Source: JAJYSO01 sp964586655 (GTDB lineage: Bacteria > Bacteroidota > Bacteroidia > Flavobacteriales > Flavobacteriaceae). From it: 64,000 nucleotides of DNA. Position 1 is the stretch's first letter; each line of letters opens with the position of its first letter. Below are positions 35,904 through 45,053 of this stretch, piece by piece. The DNA lies in the NCBI GenBank assembly GCA_964586655.1, contig CAZPGY010000001.1:62001-126000 (forward strand). Reading direction: 5' to 3'. The position numbers and the translations under genes were made by a program. The notes beneath the pieces are model-generated. The model did not search any database and was not told the DNA's origin. It saw only the letters and a program-made list of their open reading frames with translations.

Positions 35904-37583
35904 ATGAAAAAAATAAAGACCTTTAGCCTCCTCGTTTGTTTAACCTTATTCACCATTTCTTGTAAACAGAACAAATCTGCTGACAAATCTGCTGACAAAT
36001 CTGCCCCCTCACAAGCGGATACAACACAGACAACCAAAAAGAGTATGCAGGAAAAAGTGGATGCCTATGCCACGGTAACGCTAACCACTGATTTGACAGC
36101 GGCTTCGGCCAATCAGAAAAAAATGCTCGGATTGATGATTGATGCGGCAAAAATTATGGATAGCCTATATGCTTATCAAACTTATGGGCAACTTGACAGC
36201 TTGCTTCGAGCTACTTCAGACAAGGCTACCCGTCAATTTATCAAGATTAATTACGGCCCCTGGGATCGTTTAAATGACAACAAACCTTTTATTCCGGGAG
36301 TAGGCTCCAAACCCCTTGGCGCCAATTTTTATCCTGATGACATGAGTAAAAAAGAATTTAAAAAGGCAGAACTGCCTCATAAAAAAGGATTGTACAATTT
36401 TATTCGTCGCAACAAAGACGGAGCATTGTATACACTGCCCTACCACAAAAAATTTGAATCATCGCTAAAGCAAGCAGCCGATTTATTGCGGCAAGCAGCT
36501 GAATTGGCTGAGACCGAGGGCTTAAAAAAATACCTCAATCTGCGTGCTGAGGCTTTGACCACCGATAAATTTCGAGAAAGCGATCTGGCTTGGTTGGAGA
36601 TGCGAGATAATAGTTTTGGCATCATCATCGGCCCCATCGAAACCTATGAAGATCAATTGTTTGGCTATAAGGCCTCTTATGAAGGTATTGTTTTGCACAA
36701 GGATAAAGAGTGGAGCCAGCGGTTGAAAAAATATGTAGCGCATTTGCCCGAATTGCAAGACAGTCTGCCGGTTCCTGATCAGTATAAGCAGGAAGAACCG
36801 GGCACCAATGCCGATCTGAATGCCTATAATGTGGTCTTTTATGCCGGAGCAGCCAATGCCGGAGGAAAAACCATCGCCATTAATCTTCCCAATGATGAAG
36901 AGGTGCAGCTCCAAAAGGGAACGCGCCGCCTACAATTGAAAAATGTAATGAAGGCTAAATTTGATAAAATTCTCGTTCCTATCGCCGAGGTACTAATTAC
37001 CCCGGAACAGCGCAAATACGTGACTTTTGATGCCTTTTTTGCCAATACCATGTTTCACGAAGTGGCCCACGGACTCGGCATAAAAAACACCATTGATGGA
37101 GAGGGTACCGTGCGCGATGCCTTAAAAGAGCACGCTTCGGCTATGGAAGAAGGAAAAGCCGACGTTGTGGGGCTGTATATGGTTGAGCAGCTGCTTGATA
37201 AAGGAATTATGGACGGAAATATTAAAGACTATTATGTCACTTTTATTGCCAGTATTTTTCGCTCTGTTCGCTTTGGGGCCGGAGATGCACACGGTGTAGC
37301 CAATATGGTTCGATTCAACTACTTTAAAGAACACGGCGCCTTTAAACGCTTGGAGGACGGTACTTATAAAATTAATTTTGAAAAGACTGAAAAAGCGGTT
37401 CACGACTTATCTCACCTCATCCTCACCCTACAAGGAGATGGTGACTATAAAGCGGTCGATAAGTTGATTGAAGAAAAAGGCCATATTGGTCAACAACTCC
37501 AATCCGACCTTAAACGCTTGGCCCAAAAAGACATCCCGGTGGATGTTGTCTTCAAGCAAGGAAAAGACGTCTTGGGAATTTAA
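35904..37583 (+). CDS. Lipoprotein metallopeptidase related to dipeptidyl peptidase III (M49-like)
   Basis: 559 residues from the ATG at 35904, which gives a good lipoprotein signal (LFTISC lipobox); the upstream ATG at 35880 adds eight odd residues. After a low-complexity linker with three ADKS-like units, the catalytic region has TMFHEVAHGLG and, about 40 residues on, MEEGKADVVGLYMV with the third zinc ligand (Glu). This pattern fits M49-type enzymes, but the motif is HEXXH rather than the HEXXXH of classical DPP III. It is likely an outer-membrane or periplasmic peptidase that releases small peptides. The next gene is dipeptidyl peptidase IV, then two peptide transporters. A -7 box TAATTTTG lies at 35875-35882. 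Confidence 0.85.
   Translation: MKKIKTFSLLVCLTLFTISCKQNKSADKSADKSAPSQADTTQTTKKSMQEKVDAYATVTLTTDLTAASANQKKMLGLMIDAAKIMDSLYAYQTYGQLDSLLRATSDKATRQFIKINYGPWDRLNDNKPFIPGVGSKPLGANFYPDDMSKKEFKKAELPHKKGLYNFIRRNKDGALYTLPYHKKFESSLKQAADLLRQAAELAETEGLKKYLNLRAEALTTDKFRESDLAWLEMRDNSFGIIIGPIETYEDQLFGYKASYEGIVLHKDKEWSQRLKKYVAHLPELQDSLPVPDQYKQEEPGTNADLNAYNVVFYAGAANAGGKTIAINLPNDEEVQLQKGTRRLQLKNVMKAKFDKILVPIAEVLITPEQRKYVTFDAFFANTMFHEVAHGLGIKNTIDGEGTVRDALKEHASAMEEGKADVVGLYMVEQLLDKGIMDGNIKDYYVTFIASIFRSVRFGAGDAHGVANMVRFNYFKEHGAFKRLEDGTYKINFEKTEKAVHDLSHLILTLQGDGDYKAVDKLIEEKGHIGQQLQSDLKRLAQKDIPVDVVFKQGKDVLGI
35971..36006 (+). repeat. 12-bp tandem repeat inside the M49-like gene
   Basis: The unit ACAAATCTGCTG occurs twice exactly and a third time with changes in the last bases. 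It encodes the repeated Asp-Lys-Ser-Ala linker after the lipid-modified cysteine. A length that is a multiple of three allows the copy number to change without a frameshift. Confidence 0.8.
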
Positions 37584-37824
37584 AGAATTGGGTATATAGC
37601 GCAAACAGTAAAACACTTCAGCAAGTATATGATAGTTCGTTAATTAAAGGAATACTTACGCGGCTGACATTGAAATATAAATGGGAGCGAAATCCTGATA
37701 GCTATACCCCCGACTTGCGTTAAAAGTACGGCTGATTAACAAAATTTAGCATTTAACGTTTTACAGCCTTTCACTTTGGAGTTTTTTTAGTAAACTTGGG
37801 CTTTGAAAGTTTTCAATTTATTTT

Positions 37825-40011
37825 ATGAAAATCAACTTGTATTGTACAGTCCTGTTTTTGCTGACTGCTCCCCTCATCAATGCCCAGGAAAAGAACATTA
37901 CTTTAGATGATATTTGGCACGATGGAACATTCAGGCAAGAACGCCTGGAAGCCTTGCGTTCTATGGACAATGGAGAAGAGTATACCGTACTCAATATCGA
38001 CAGGGAAGCAAGGGCCGTTAAAATTGACGCTTATCGCTATGATACCGGCGAAAAAACAGCTACCCTCGTCAATTCGGGTAAAATACAGGGACTGCGTTAT
38101 TTTCAATCTTATGATTTTAATGCCGATGAAACCAAGGTATTGCTTTCTACGGAGATGGAACGCATTTACAGGCGATCTACCAAGGCTATTTATTATGTCT
38201 ATGATCTCCAAAATCATCAGCTGATTAAGGTTCGTGAAGATAAGATTCAAAACCCTACTTTCTCACCCGATGGAGAAAAAGTAGCCTATTCCTATCAAAA
38301 CAACCTGTATATTAAAGACCTAAGCTCAGGAGAGGTCACACAGGTTACTCACGACGGAGAGAAAAACCATATCATCAATGGAACCACAGATTGGGTGTAT
38401 GAAGAAGAATTCTCTTTCACCCGAGCTTATGCTTGGAACAAAGACGGCAGTAAGCTTGCCTTTTTACGGTTTGATGAATCCGAAGTGCCTATGGTAACCT
38501 TAATCTTTTATGGCACTTATCCTCATCAACTCTACCAAAAACCCTATACCTACAAATATCCCAAGGCCGGAGAAAATAATTCTGTGGTTACCCTGCACCT
38601 CTATGACGTAAAGTCTGAGGAATTACAACAGGTAATGCTCACCGAAGATTATGAATATATTCCCCGACTCAAATGGACGCAGGAGGCTGATATTTTAAGT
38701 GTTCAGTTGATGAACCGGCATCAGAACGATTTGAAACTCGTTTTTGTCGATGCCGAAAAAAATACGACCCGCGTAGTACTGCACGAAACGGCAGAGGCCT
38801 ATATCGGCATAACTGATAACCTGACTTTTTTGCCCGACAACAGCTTTTTGTGGACCAGTGAAAAAGACAATTGGAACCATATTTACCATTATGACAAAAC
38901 CGGAAAATTAATCCGGCAGGTGACACAAGGAGACTGGGTGGTTTCCGATTTTTATGGGTATGACCCCGAAACCCGACGAATATTCTACCAGAGCACCGAA
39001 AAAGGAAGTGTCAATCGCGGGGTATATTCCATTAAAATCAATGGAAAAGACAAAATACGGCTCAGCCAAAATATCGGTACCAACCGCGCTGATTTTAGTA
39101 GTAATTTTAAGTATTTTGTCAACACCTTCAACGACTTAAACACCCCCAATTTATATACGGTTAACAAGGCCGATGACGGTGCGCTTGTTCGGGTAATTGA
39201 AGACAATCACGAGTTGCAAGAAAAATTAAAAGATTATGCCCTTTCTCCTAAGGTAATCTCTACCATTCACATCAACGGCAACGACCTGAACATGTGGATG
39301 ATCAAACCCCCAAATTTTGATCCGGATAAAACTTATCCGCTCTTGCTTTATCAATACTCGGGACCCGGCTCTCAACAAGTGTCCAACTCCTTTTTTAGCT
39401 CTAATGATTATTGGTATGAAATGCTGGCACAAAAGGGCTATATCGTGGCCTGTGTCGATGGCCGCGGGACGGGTTTTAAAGGTGCCGATTTTAAAAAAGT
39501 GACCCAGTTGGAATTGGGAAAATATGAGGTATTGGACCAAATTGCAGTTGCAAAAAAATTAGGCCAACGAGATTATATCGACGAAGATCGCATCGGTATT
39601 TGGGGTTGGAGCTATGGAGGTTTTATGGCCTCCAATTGTATTTTTCAGGGCGGCAATACCTTTGCCATGGCCATTGCCGTTGCTCCGGTAACCAGTTGGC
39701 GATTCTATGACACGGTTTATACCGAACGCTATATGCATACACCACAGGAAAACCCCGATGGTTATGACGACAACTCTCCCATCACTCACGTTGATGAATT
39801 CAATGACGAAAATGCTTTTCTACTCATTCACGGCAGCGGAGACGATAATGTACACGTACAAAACTCCATGCAACTGATCCATGCGTTGGTTCAAGCCGGA
39901 AAAGATTTTGAATGGGAGATCTACCCCGATAGGAATCACAGTATTTATGGCGGAAACACTCGACATTTCCTGTATTCCAAAATGACAAACTTTATATTAG
40001 AAAACCTTTAA
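37825..40011 (+). CDS. Dipeptidyl peptidase IV (S9B)
   Basis: 728 residues with a signal peptide (LFLLTAPLINAQ). An eight-blade propeller (about 40-480) precedes an alpha/beta hydrolase domain. DPP IV identity is given by the double-glutamate motif in DWVYEEEF (Glu193-195) that holds the free N terminus of substrates, the nucleophile GWSYGG (Ser596), Asp673 in HGSGDDNVH and His705 in PDRNHSIYGG; spacing 77 and 32 residues matches the family. It cleaves X-Pro dipeptides from peptides in the periplasm. It is 11 bp upstream of a POT dipeptide transporter, with which it surely cooperates. Confidence 0.96.
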   Translation: MKINLYCTVLFLLTAPLINAQEKNITLDDIWHDGTFRQERLEALRSMDNGEEYTVLNIDREARAVKIDAYRYDTGEKTATLVNSGKIQGLRYFQSYDFNADETKVLLSTEMERIYRRSTKAIYYVYDLQNHQLIKVREDKIQNPTFSPDGEKVAYSYQNNLYIKDLSSGEVTQVTHDGEKNHIINGTTDWVYEEEFSFTRAYAWNKDGSKLAFLRFDESEVPMVTLIFYGTYPHQLYQKPYTYKYPKAGENNSVVTLHLYDVKSEELQQVMLTEDYEYIPRLKWTQEADILSVQLMNRHQNDLKLVFVDAEKNTTRVVLHETAEAYIGITDNLTFLPDNSFLWTSEKDNWNHIYHYDKTGKLIRQVTQGDWVVSDFYGYDPETRRIFYQSTEKGSVNRGVYSIKINGKDKIRLSQNIGTNRADFSSNFKYFVNTFNDLNTPNLYTVNKADDGALVRVIEDNHELQEKLKDYALSPKVISTIHINGNDLNMWMIKPPNFDPDKTYPLLLYQYSGPGSQQVSNSFFSSNDYWYEMLAQKGYIVACVDGRGTGFKGADFKKVTQLELGKYEVLDQIAVAKKLGQRDYIDEDRIGIWGWSYGGFMASNCIFQGGNTFAMAIAVAPVTSWRFYDTVYTERYMHTPQENPDGYDDNSPITHVDEFNDENAFLLIHGSGDDNVHVQNSMQLIHALVQAGKDFEWEIYPDRNHSIYGGNTRHFLYSKMTNFILENL

Positions 40012-40022
40012 AATAATCATCT

Positions 40023-41945
40023 ATGGCTGCTACAGTGCCTCATCATGAAAGACAACTTTTTGGACAACCAATAGGCTTGTTTATTCTCTTTTTCACCGAA
40101 ATGTGGGAACGTTTCTCTTATTATGGAATGCGGGCCATCTTGGTGCTCTATCTCGTTGAAGAAACTCGAGGCAGCAACCCCGGGTTAGGATGGTCTACCG
40201 GAGACGCTTTGGTGCTCTACGGATGGTACACCATGCTGGTCTATGTGGCTTGTATTCCGGGTGGGCTTATTGCCGACAATGTTCTCGGGCAAAAGAAAAC
40301 CGTAATGTATGGAGCAATTAGCCTGGTGATTGGACACTCGGTTCTTGCTATTGAAGCCATGTGGGCTTTTTATACCGGACTGGTTTTTATTGTGCTTGGA
40401 GTGGGCATGCTCAAGGCCAATATCTCTACCATGGTTGGCGGACTCTATAAAAAAGGAGATATCCGGCGAGATAAAGGCTTTACAATCTTCTATATCGGAA
40501 TTAATATCGGGGCCCTTTTATCGGCCATTTCTGTGGGGTATGTCGGTGAAAAAATAGGCTGGCATTACGGTTTTGGAATGGCAGGAATAGCCATGGCACT
40601 GGGACTGATTGTTTATTTATGGGGACAAAAATATATTGCCAATGTAGGAAACAAGCCCATAAAAGCGAAAGACAAAGAACACCCCGAACCTTCTATTGGG
40701 GAGATTTATGCAGATTTACTTAAATCCCCCTTACAGCTTACAATTACCGCAATATTGGCCGCCTTTTCTCTCTATTGGATTTTCTTTGGAGCGGCTTATG
40801 ATCCTCAACATATTGCAGATGGACTCTTATTTTTATTCATCACCGCAGTAGCAGCCCTGATGATGATGATTTATAAGGATTTGACCGATCGAATTATGAA
40901 AGATCGTTATTTGGTCATTATTTTATCCTTTTTACTCACCATTGTCTTCTGGGGAGCCTTTGAACAAGCCGGCGGGCTGATGAGTATTTATGCCCGTGTC
41001 AAAGTGGATCGAATTGTTCCTTTCTTGGCAAACTTTGAAATCCCCGCTTCGTGGTTTCAATCCTTAAACTCGATGTATATTATCATATTTGGGGTAATTG
41101 TTGCCAATTTCTGGGCTCGACGAAAAATAAAAAACAAAGAAGCCTCTTCGCTATTTAAAATGGCGGTGGGAACCATTATTATGGGGCTCGGCTTCTTGTT
41201 TATGGCCGGCGCTGCAGCTCAATACACCCCCGGCGGTGAAAAAGCAGCCATGTACTGGTTATTCTTTGCTTATTTATTGCATACCATTGGAGAATTGAGC
41301 TCCTCACCGGTAGCCTTGTCCTTTATTACCAAATTATCACCAGTAAAATATGCATCGCTGATGATGGGACTCTATTTTGCCGCCACCGGATTTGGAAATA
41401 AATTGGCCGGATTTATTGGTAGTGCTTCTCAAAGTGAACCCATTAAAATACAACTAAAAGCTGATAAATCTCAAGTCAAGTCTTTCCTCAACCCGGCAGA
41501 CAGTGTGCTTGCTAAGGATAAAGATTTTGTTTTGAATAGCCTGGTTTATCCCGAAAACGGACAATTTGAAGCCATAGATCCCAAAACCGGAAAATCTTTG
41601 TTGCCTTTGATTGAATTTGAAAACACCAAACGCATCAAGGAAGTGACCAATATCCTTAATGAAAACAATGTAAGTCAGGAAAATCCTTACCACGTCGATT
41701 TTGAATTTTCTAAGGTGTCGGAAGCCGATGCAAAAGCCATGGGTAAAGAATTCCACTTGGGATACCGCGGATCCTTTATCATTCAAGAAATACAAACCAA
41801 TACCGAGTTTAAAACCTTTATCGGGATTACGGTCTTTACCGGTTTATTCGGCTTATTGGTCATCTTCTTGATCAAACCCCTAAAACGATTGACCCACGGC
41901 GTGGAAGAAGATGAAGGGGAAGTAGAGGAAATAGAAAACTCTTGA
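40023..41945 (+). CDS. POT family proton-coupled peptide transporter 1
   Basis: 640 residues of the proton-dependent oligopeptide transporter family. Helix 1 carries ExxERFSYYG in TEMWERFSYYGMRA, and GGLIADNVLGQKKTVMYG is the family loop. About 13-14 helices are visible. An extra soluble segment of about 120 residues sits between the last two helices (about 480-600, PIKIQLKADKSQ to YRGSFIIQ), not seen in small members such as DtpA. Together with the upstream DPP IV it should import di- and tripeptides. A terminator follows, then a second transporter gene. Confidence 0.95.
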   Translation: MAATVPHHERQLFGQPIGLFILFFTEMWERFSYYGMRAILVLYLVEETRGSNPGLGWSTGDALVLYGWYTMLVYVACIPGGLIADNVLGQKKTVMYGAISLVIGHSVLAIEAMWAFYTGLVFIVLGVGMLKANISTMVGGLYKKGDIRRDKGFTIFYIGINIGALLSAISVGYVGEKIGWHYGFGMAGIAMALGLIVYLWGQKYIANVGNKPIKAKDKEHPEPSIGEIYADLLKSPLQLTITAILAAFSLYWIFFGAAYDPQHIADGLLFLFITAVAALMMMIYKDLTDRIMKDRYLVIILSFLLTIVFWGAFEQAGGLMSIYARVKVDRIVPFLANFEIPASWFQSLNSMYIIIFGVIVANFWARRKIKNKEASSLFKMAVGTIIMGLGFLFMAGAAAQYTPGGEKAAMYWLFFAYLLHTIGELSSSPVALSFITKLSPVKYASLMMGLYFAATGFGNKLAGFIGSASQSEPIKIQLKADKSQVKSFLNPADSVLAKDKDFVLNSLVYPENGQFEAIDPKTGKSLLPLIEFENTKRIKEVTNILNENNVSQENPYHVDFEFSKVSEADAKAMGKEFHLGYRGSFIIQEIQTNTEFKTFIGITVFTGLFGLLVIFLIKPLKRLTHGVEEDEGEVEEIENS

Positions 41946-41973
41946 AATAGCTGAAGAGCGTGACGACTTTCAT

Positions 41974-42006
41974 AAGCCCGCCTGTCAAACGGGAGGCGGG
42001 TTTTTT
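41974..42006 (+). terminator. Terminator between the two peptide transporter genes
   Basis: AAGCCCGCCT pairs with AGGCGGGTTT (stem about 10 bp) around a loop of about 10 bases and runs into six T. It ends the dpp-POT1 transcript, so POT2 is at least partly independent. Confidence 0.9.
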
Positions 42007-42124
42007 AACAATATCGACAGCTCCCATAAGCATTTTAAAGCTCGTAAAAAGGCGAGCCACAAATTTTGATAATACCATAAATTGACATAAAACATAATAA
42101 CACCATAAACAAAAACATATAACT

Positions 42125-44260
42125 ATGGCTTCAACATCATCCTCTCTCGATTCGGCCCGTGAACATGCCATTATGGATCACAAGGTCATGGGGCATCCTG
42201 CAGGACTTTTCGTCCTTTTCTTTACAGAAATGTGGGAGCGTTTTTCTTTTTATGGAATGCGGGTTTTGCTCATCAACTTCCTCACCATGTCCATCATCGG
42301 GATTAATCCGGGTTGGGAATGGTCGATAGAAAACGCCACGGCCCTATATGGTACTTATGCCGCTTTGTTATACTTGGTGCCTATTGTGGGAGGAATGATT
42401 GCCGATAAATATATTGGTTATCGCAAAGCCGTTATCATTGGTTGTGTGGTCATGGCGTTAGGCCACGCATCCATGGCAGTAGAAACCGAAACCTTTCTCT
42501 ATATTGGCCTAACCCTGTTGGTAGTAGGAACCGGTTTCTTTAAACCCAATATCACCTCTATTATTTCCAATATGTATGTTTATCTTCCTGAAAAGGAAGA
42601 CAGTGCCTACACCCTCTATTATATGGGAGTAAACGCCGGAGCTTTCTTTGGAATGCTCCTTTGCGGATACCTTGGAGAACGAGTAGGTTGGTCATGGGGA
42701 TTCGGCCTTGCCGGCGTGTTTATGATCTTTGGTACCCTGCAGTTTATCTTTGCTAAAAAAATATTTGGTGGAATAGGCGAATCTCCCAAAAAAATGGCAG
42801 CAGAAAAGGCTAAAGCCGATTTGGCCGACCGTAAGGAAGGGAAACCGGAAAAAGCCAAGGAGAAGAAAATTAAATACAATCCCTTTAAAAAAATTGACCT
42901 TGTCCTGATTGTAGTAACCGGTATTATTGGGTTGTTATACGTTTTTAACGGCCCCACTTCAAAGATTGGAGATTTTAACCTGTTACCCGAAGAATTTATT
43001 TTCTCCAGTGATATCCTCTCCGGACCCAATGTCATCATTATCATTGGCGTATTGCTGTTTTTGTACCTGGTATTTAGTCGTATTTCCAGGTATGAAAAAG
43101 TAATCCGTGACCGGATGATTGCCCTGATTATTTTTGCCCTATTTACTGTGGTCTTCTTTGGAGCTTTTGAGCAAGCCGCAACCTCTATGATTACCTTCGC
43201 CCGGGATTTTACCCAGCGGGTATTGACAGGAACTGCGGCCACAATCTACAATATTGTCAATACTTTGTTGACCGTTATTCCGCTGCTGATTGTCACCTGG
43301 GTGCTGTATGTACTCAATAAGAGAACCCATATGCGGATTCCGTTCAGTAATGTCATTTTAGGACTGTGTTTTGCCGTCATGTGGGGCTTGGTAATCTTTA
43401 TGCTTTATCAAAACTATTCCTCCTCTTCTTATGCAGTACAATACCAAGCGGTAGCCGTACAGCAGGAAAATGAACAGGGGGAAATGGAAACCGTTTATGA
43501 GCCCATTACCAAAGCACGCCCCCTGCAACCGGGAGAAACGGCGGTTACCCAAACCTTGCAAGTGGCTACCAGTGAAGACCTGCAAAAAGGACAAACCGTA
43601 TATGCACATTTTGAATTGGGACAATACGAATACCTCGATCAGGAACAGAAAAAGGAACTGGCAAAGAGCTATTCCTCAATTGGAGAGCAGCCCAATATTG
43701 TGCAAGGAGAAATTAAAGCAATCAAAGACAATGAAATAGAAATTACCGTTTCCTGGTTCAGTATTTTAAACTCCTTCTTTATTATTGCTTTTTCTTCTTT
43801 GTTCTCCAAGTGGTGGGAAAGCAAATACAATCCCTCAGCGGCAGTAAAATATGGATTAGGATTGATTTTGATGGGGATTGGTTTTGCCGTCTTGGCCTAT
43901 GGTTCTCGCATTATTCCCCAAGGTGCCGAAGCTGGATTCGTGAGGGTGAGTATGATTTGGATCATCCTACTCTATCTGTTCAATACCTTGGGCGAACTCT
44001 GCCTCTCTCCGGTGGGCTTATCTTATGTAAGCAAGCTCGTCCCCGGACGGATGATTGCTTTCATGTTTGGAATGTGGTATCTCGCCATCGCCATTGGCAA
44101 CTATGTGGCCGCCAAGTTGGGAGGAATGTCTGAGCAAATTCAGGAAAATCACGGCATGCCGACTTTCTTCTTGATTTTCGCCCTGATCCCCATTGCCGTA
44201 GGCGTCATTGCCATTCTGCTTAATCCGATGCTAAAACGATTGATGCATGGGGTGAGGTAG
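42125..44260 (+). CDS. POT family proton-coupled peptide transporter 2
   Basis: 711 residues, a paralogue of the preceding gene with the same helix-1 motif (TEMWERFSFYGMRVLL) and GGMIADKYIGYRKAV loop. It differs in having its large soluble insert (about 430-540, with ATSEDLQKGQTVYAHFELG) between later helices rather than before the last one, plus a lysine-rich cytoplasmic loop near residue 230. Substrate preference may therefore differ. Its stop is followed by the transposon scar at 44301. Confidence 0.94.
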   Translation: MASTSSSLDSAREHAIMDHKVMGHPAGLFVLFFTEMWERFSFYGMRVLLINFLTMSIIGINPGWEWSIENATALYGTYAALLYLVPIVGGMIADKYIGYRKAVIIGCVVMALGHASMAVETETFLYIGLTLLVVGTGFFKPNITSIISNMYVYLPEKEDSAYTLYYMGVNAGAFFGMLLCGYLGERVGWSWGFGLAGVFMIFGTLQFIFAKKIFGGIGESPKKMAAEKAKADLADRKEGKPEKAKEKKIKYNPFKKIDLVLIVVTGIIGLLYVFNGPTSKIGDFNLLPEEFIFSSDILSGPNVIIIIGVLLFLYLVFSRISRYEKVIRDRMIALIIFALFTVVFFGAFEQAATSMITFARDFTQRVLTGTAATIYNIVNTLLTVIPLLIVTWVLYVLNKRTHMRIPFSNVILGLCFAVMWGLVIFMLYQNYSSSSYAVQYQAVAVQQENEQGEMETVYEPITKARPLQPGETAVTQTLQVATSEDLQKGQTVYAHFELGQYEYLDQEQKKELAKSYSSIGEQPNIVQGEIKAIKDNEIEITVSWFSILNSFFIIAFSSLFSKWWESKYNPSAAVKYGLGLILMGIGFAVLAYGSRIIPQGAEAGFVRVSMIWIILLYLFNTLGELCLSPVGLSYVSKLVPGRMIAFMFGMWYLAIAIGNYVAAKLGGMSEQIQENHGMPTFFLIFALIPIAVGVIAILLNPMLKRLMHGVR

Positions 44261-44300
44261 CGCGTGAAATAGGAACCGAGAGAAGGACAAACAGTAGTCC

Positions 44301-44444
44301 CTAATCCGTATGCGCTTTTTTGTATTCTGAACGCTCCATTTTCATCAGCGTTTCGAGGGGCAATTTTAAAACGGTATTTAATCCTTCTTCTTTTTCTGGT
44401 AGGCTTTCAAAAATTTCGTTAATTTGGGGCTGTGTAAAACGCAT
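44301..44444 (-). pseudogene. N-terminal remnant of an IS256/mutator-type transposase
   Basis: A 47-codon frame on the minus strand reads MRFTQPQINEIFESLPEKEE, then GLNTVLKLPLETLMKMERSE and stops at TAG. This matches my memory of the start of Bacteroidota IS256-family (mutator) transposases, which continue with a catalytic domain of about 350 residues; here that part is missing, so the gene is dead. A candidate terminal repeat lies 5' of it (44491-44514). The gap 44261-45053 otherwise holds only repeats and the carB terminator hairpin. Confidence 0.6.
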
Positions 44445-44514
44445 ATTTCTTGATTTTTTGTGGTTATTAAATCAAAGATAATCATTGTGCGTTTTACACA
44501 CTTTTTAGGGATAG
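44431..44514. repeat. Inverted repeat and probable IS256 terminal repeat
   Basis: TGTGTAAAACGCA (44431-44443) and its exact reverse complement (44488-44500) flank the start codon of the transposase remnant. The right copy continues CTTTTTAGGGATAG, which resembles the outer end of Bacteroidota IS256 elements (read outward-in as CTATCCCTAAAAAGTGTGTA). Confidence 0.55.
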
Positions 44515-44590
44515 TATCAAATTGCCATTGGCTCTTGGTTAGGATAGGAGTAAGAAAGAAACAGTGCTATTTGTCGAAACTATCGACCCT

Positions 44591-44640
44591 AAACCCAACA
44601 GGTCTTCTTTCGCTCCGCTTAGAGACCTGTCGGGTTTTTA
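44591..44640. repeat. Hairpin with AAACCC-ACAGGTCTT arms
   Basis: Arms 44591-44606 and 44621-44637 are nearly reverse complements (AAACCCAACAGGTCTT against AGAGACCTGTCGGGTTT), with a loop CTTTCGCTCCGCTT and a T run after. A fragment resembling one arm (CCGGCAGGTCTCTG) occurs near 53459. It looks like a dispersed palindromic repeat and could also terminate transcription. Confidence 0.55.
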
Positions 44641-44715
44641 CACATAGAGATCTTGAACAATTCCCCTCTACCACTTTCTTGTCCTGCTGGAAAATTGAGA
44701 GGAACGAGCAATTTA

Positions 44716-44873
44716 TTCAATATCCCGTGAATCAACAATCAAGACGTTCATCTATAACCGGACAAGATTCTGAATAACTTCATCTATTTCGTGTCATGTT
44801 GAACTTGATTCAGCATCTCGTGAATCGAAGGTTGAACGTTAATCTATCCCCGGACGAGATCCTGAATAAATTC
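44716..44873 (+). repeat. Two imperfect direct repeats of about 65 bp
   Basis: 44716-44781 and 44809-44873 align over their full length with one single-base gap and many substitutions (shared blocks include CTCGTGAATC/CCCGTGAATC, AACGTT, CCGGAC and CTGAATAA). The segment between contains TCATGTTGAACTTGATTCAGC, close to a dispersed repeat known from many genomes. It has no coding value. Confidence 0.6.
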
Positions 44874-44990
44874 TTCCTCCGGCAGAATTTTTCAGGAGGA
44901 CAAGGTCTAGGACCATATTTACACATTCCATCAACCTTTTTTCGGCTAAAGCCAACTAATCGCTTTAAACTTGGTAGTATCCCAAATAGA

Positions 44991-45022
44991 TCGAGGTCGT
45001 ATTATAAAAAATACGACCTCGA
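44991..45022 (-). terminator. Hairpin after carB
   Basis: A perfect 13-bp stem (44991-45003 with 45010-45022, TCGAGGTCGTATT) with a 6-base loop stands 31 bp beyond the carB stop. On the minus strand it is followed by TCTATTT, a weak T tract. Confidence 0.7.
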
Positions 45023-45053
45023 TTATAATCAGTTAAACCCTAAAAATTTATCC

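Noticed and set aside
37584..37824. Possible further palindromic element (GATAGCTATACCCCCGACTTGCGTTAAAA) before dipeptidyl peptidase IV, cited here only by its GATAGCTATA and TTGCGTTAAAA parts
   Set aside because: Only these short pieces resemble the element family; no matching ends or complementary arms were found.
42619..43242. 207-codon minus-strand frame inside POT2
   Set aside because: It is antisense to well-conserved transporter helices, with an artefactual amino-acid composition.
44460..44777. 105-codon plus-strand frame in the POT2-carB gap
   Set aside because: It runs through the transposon end, a hairpin and a direct repeat, with no protein-like composition.
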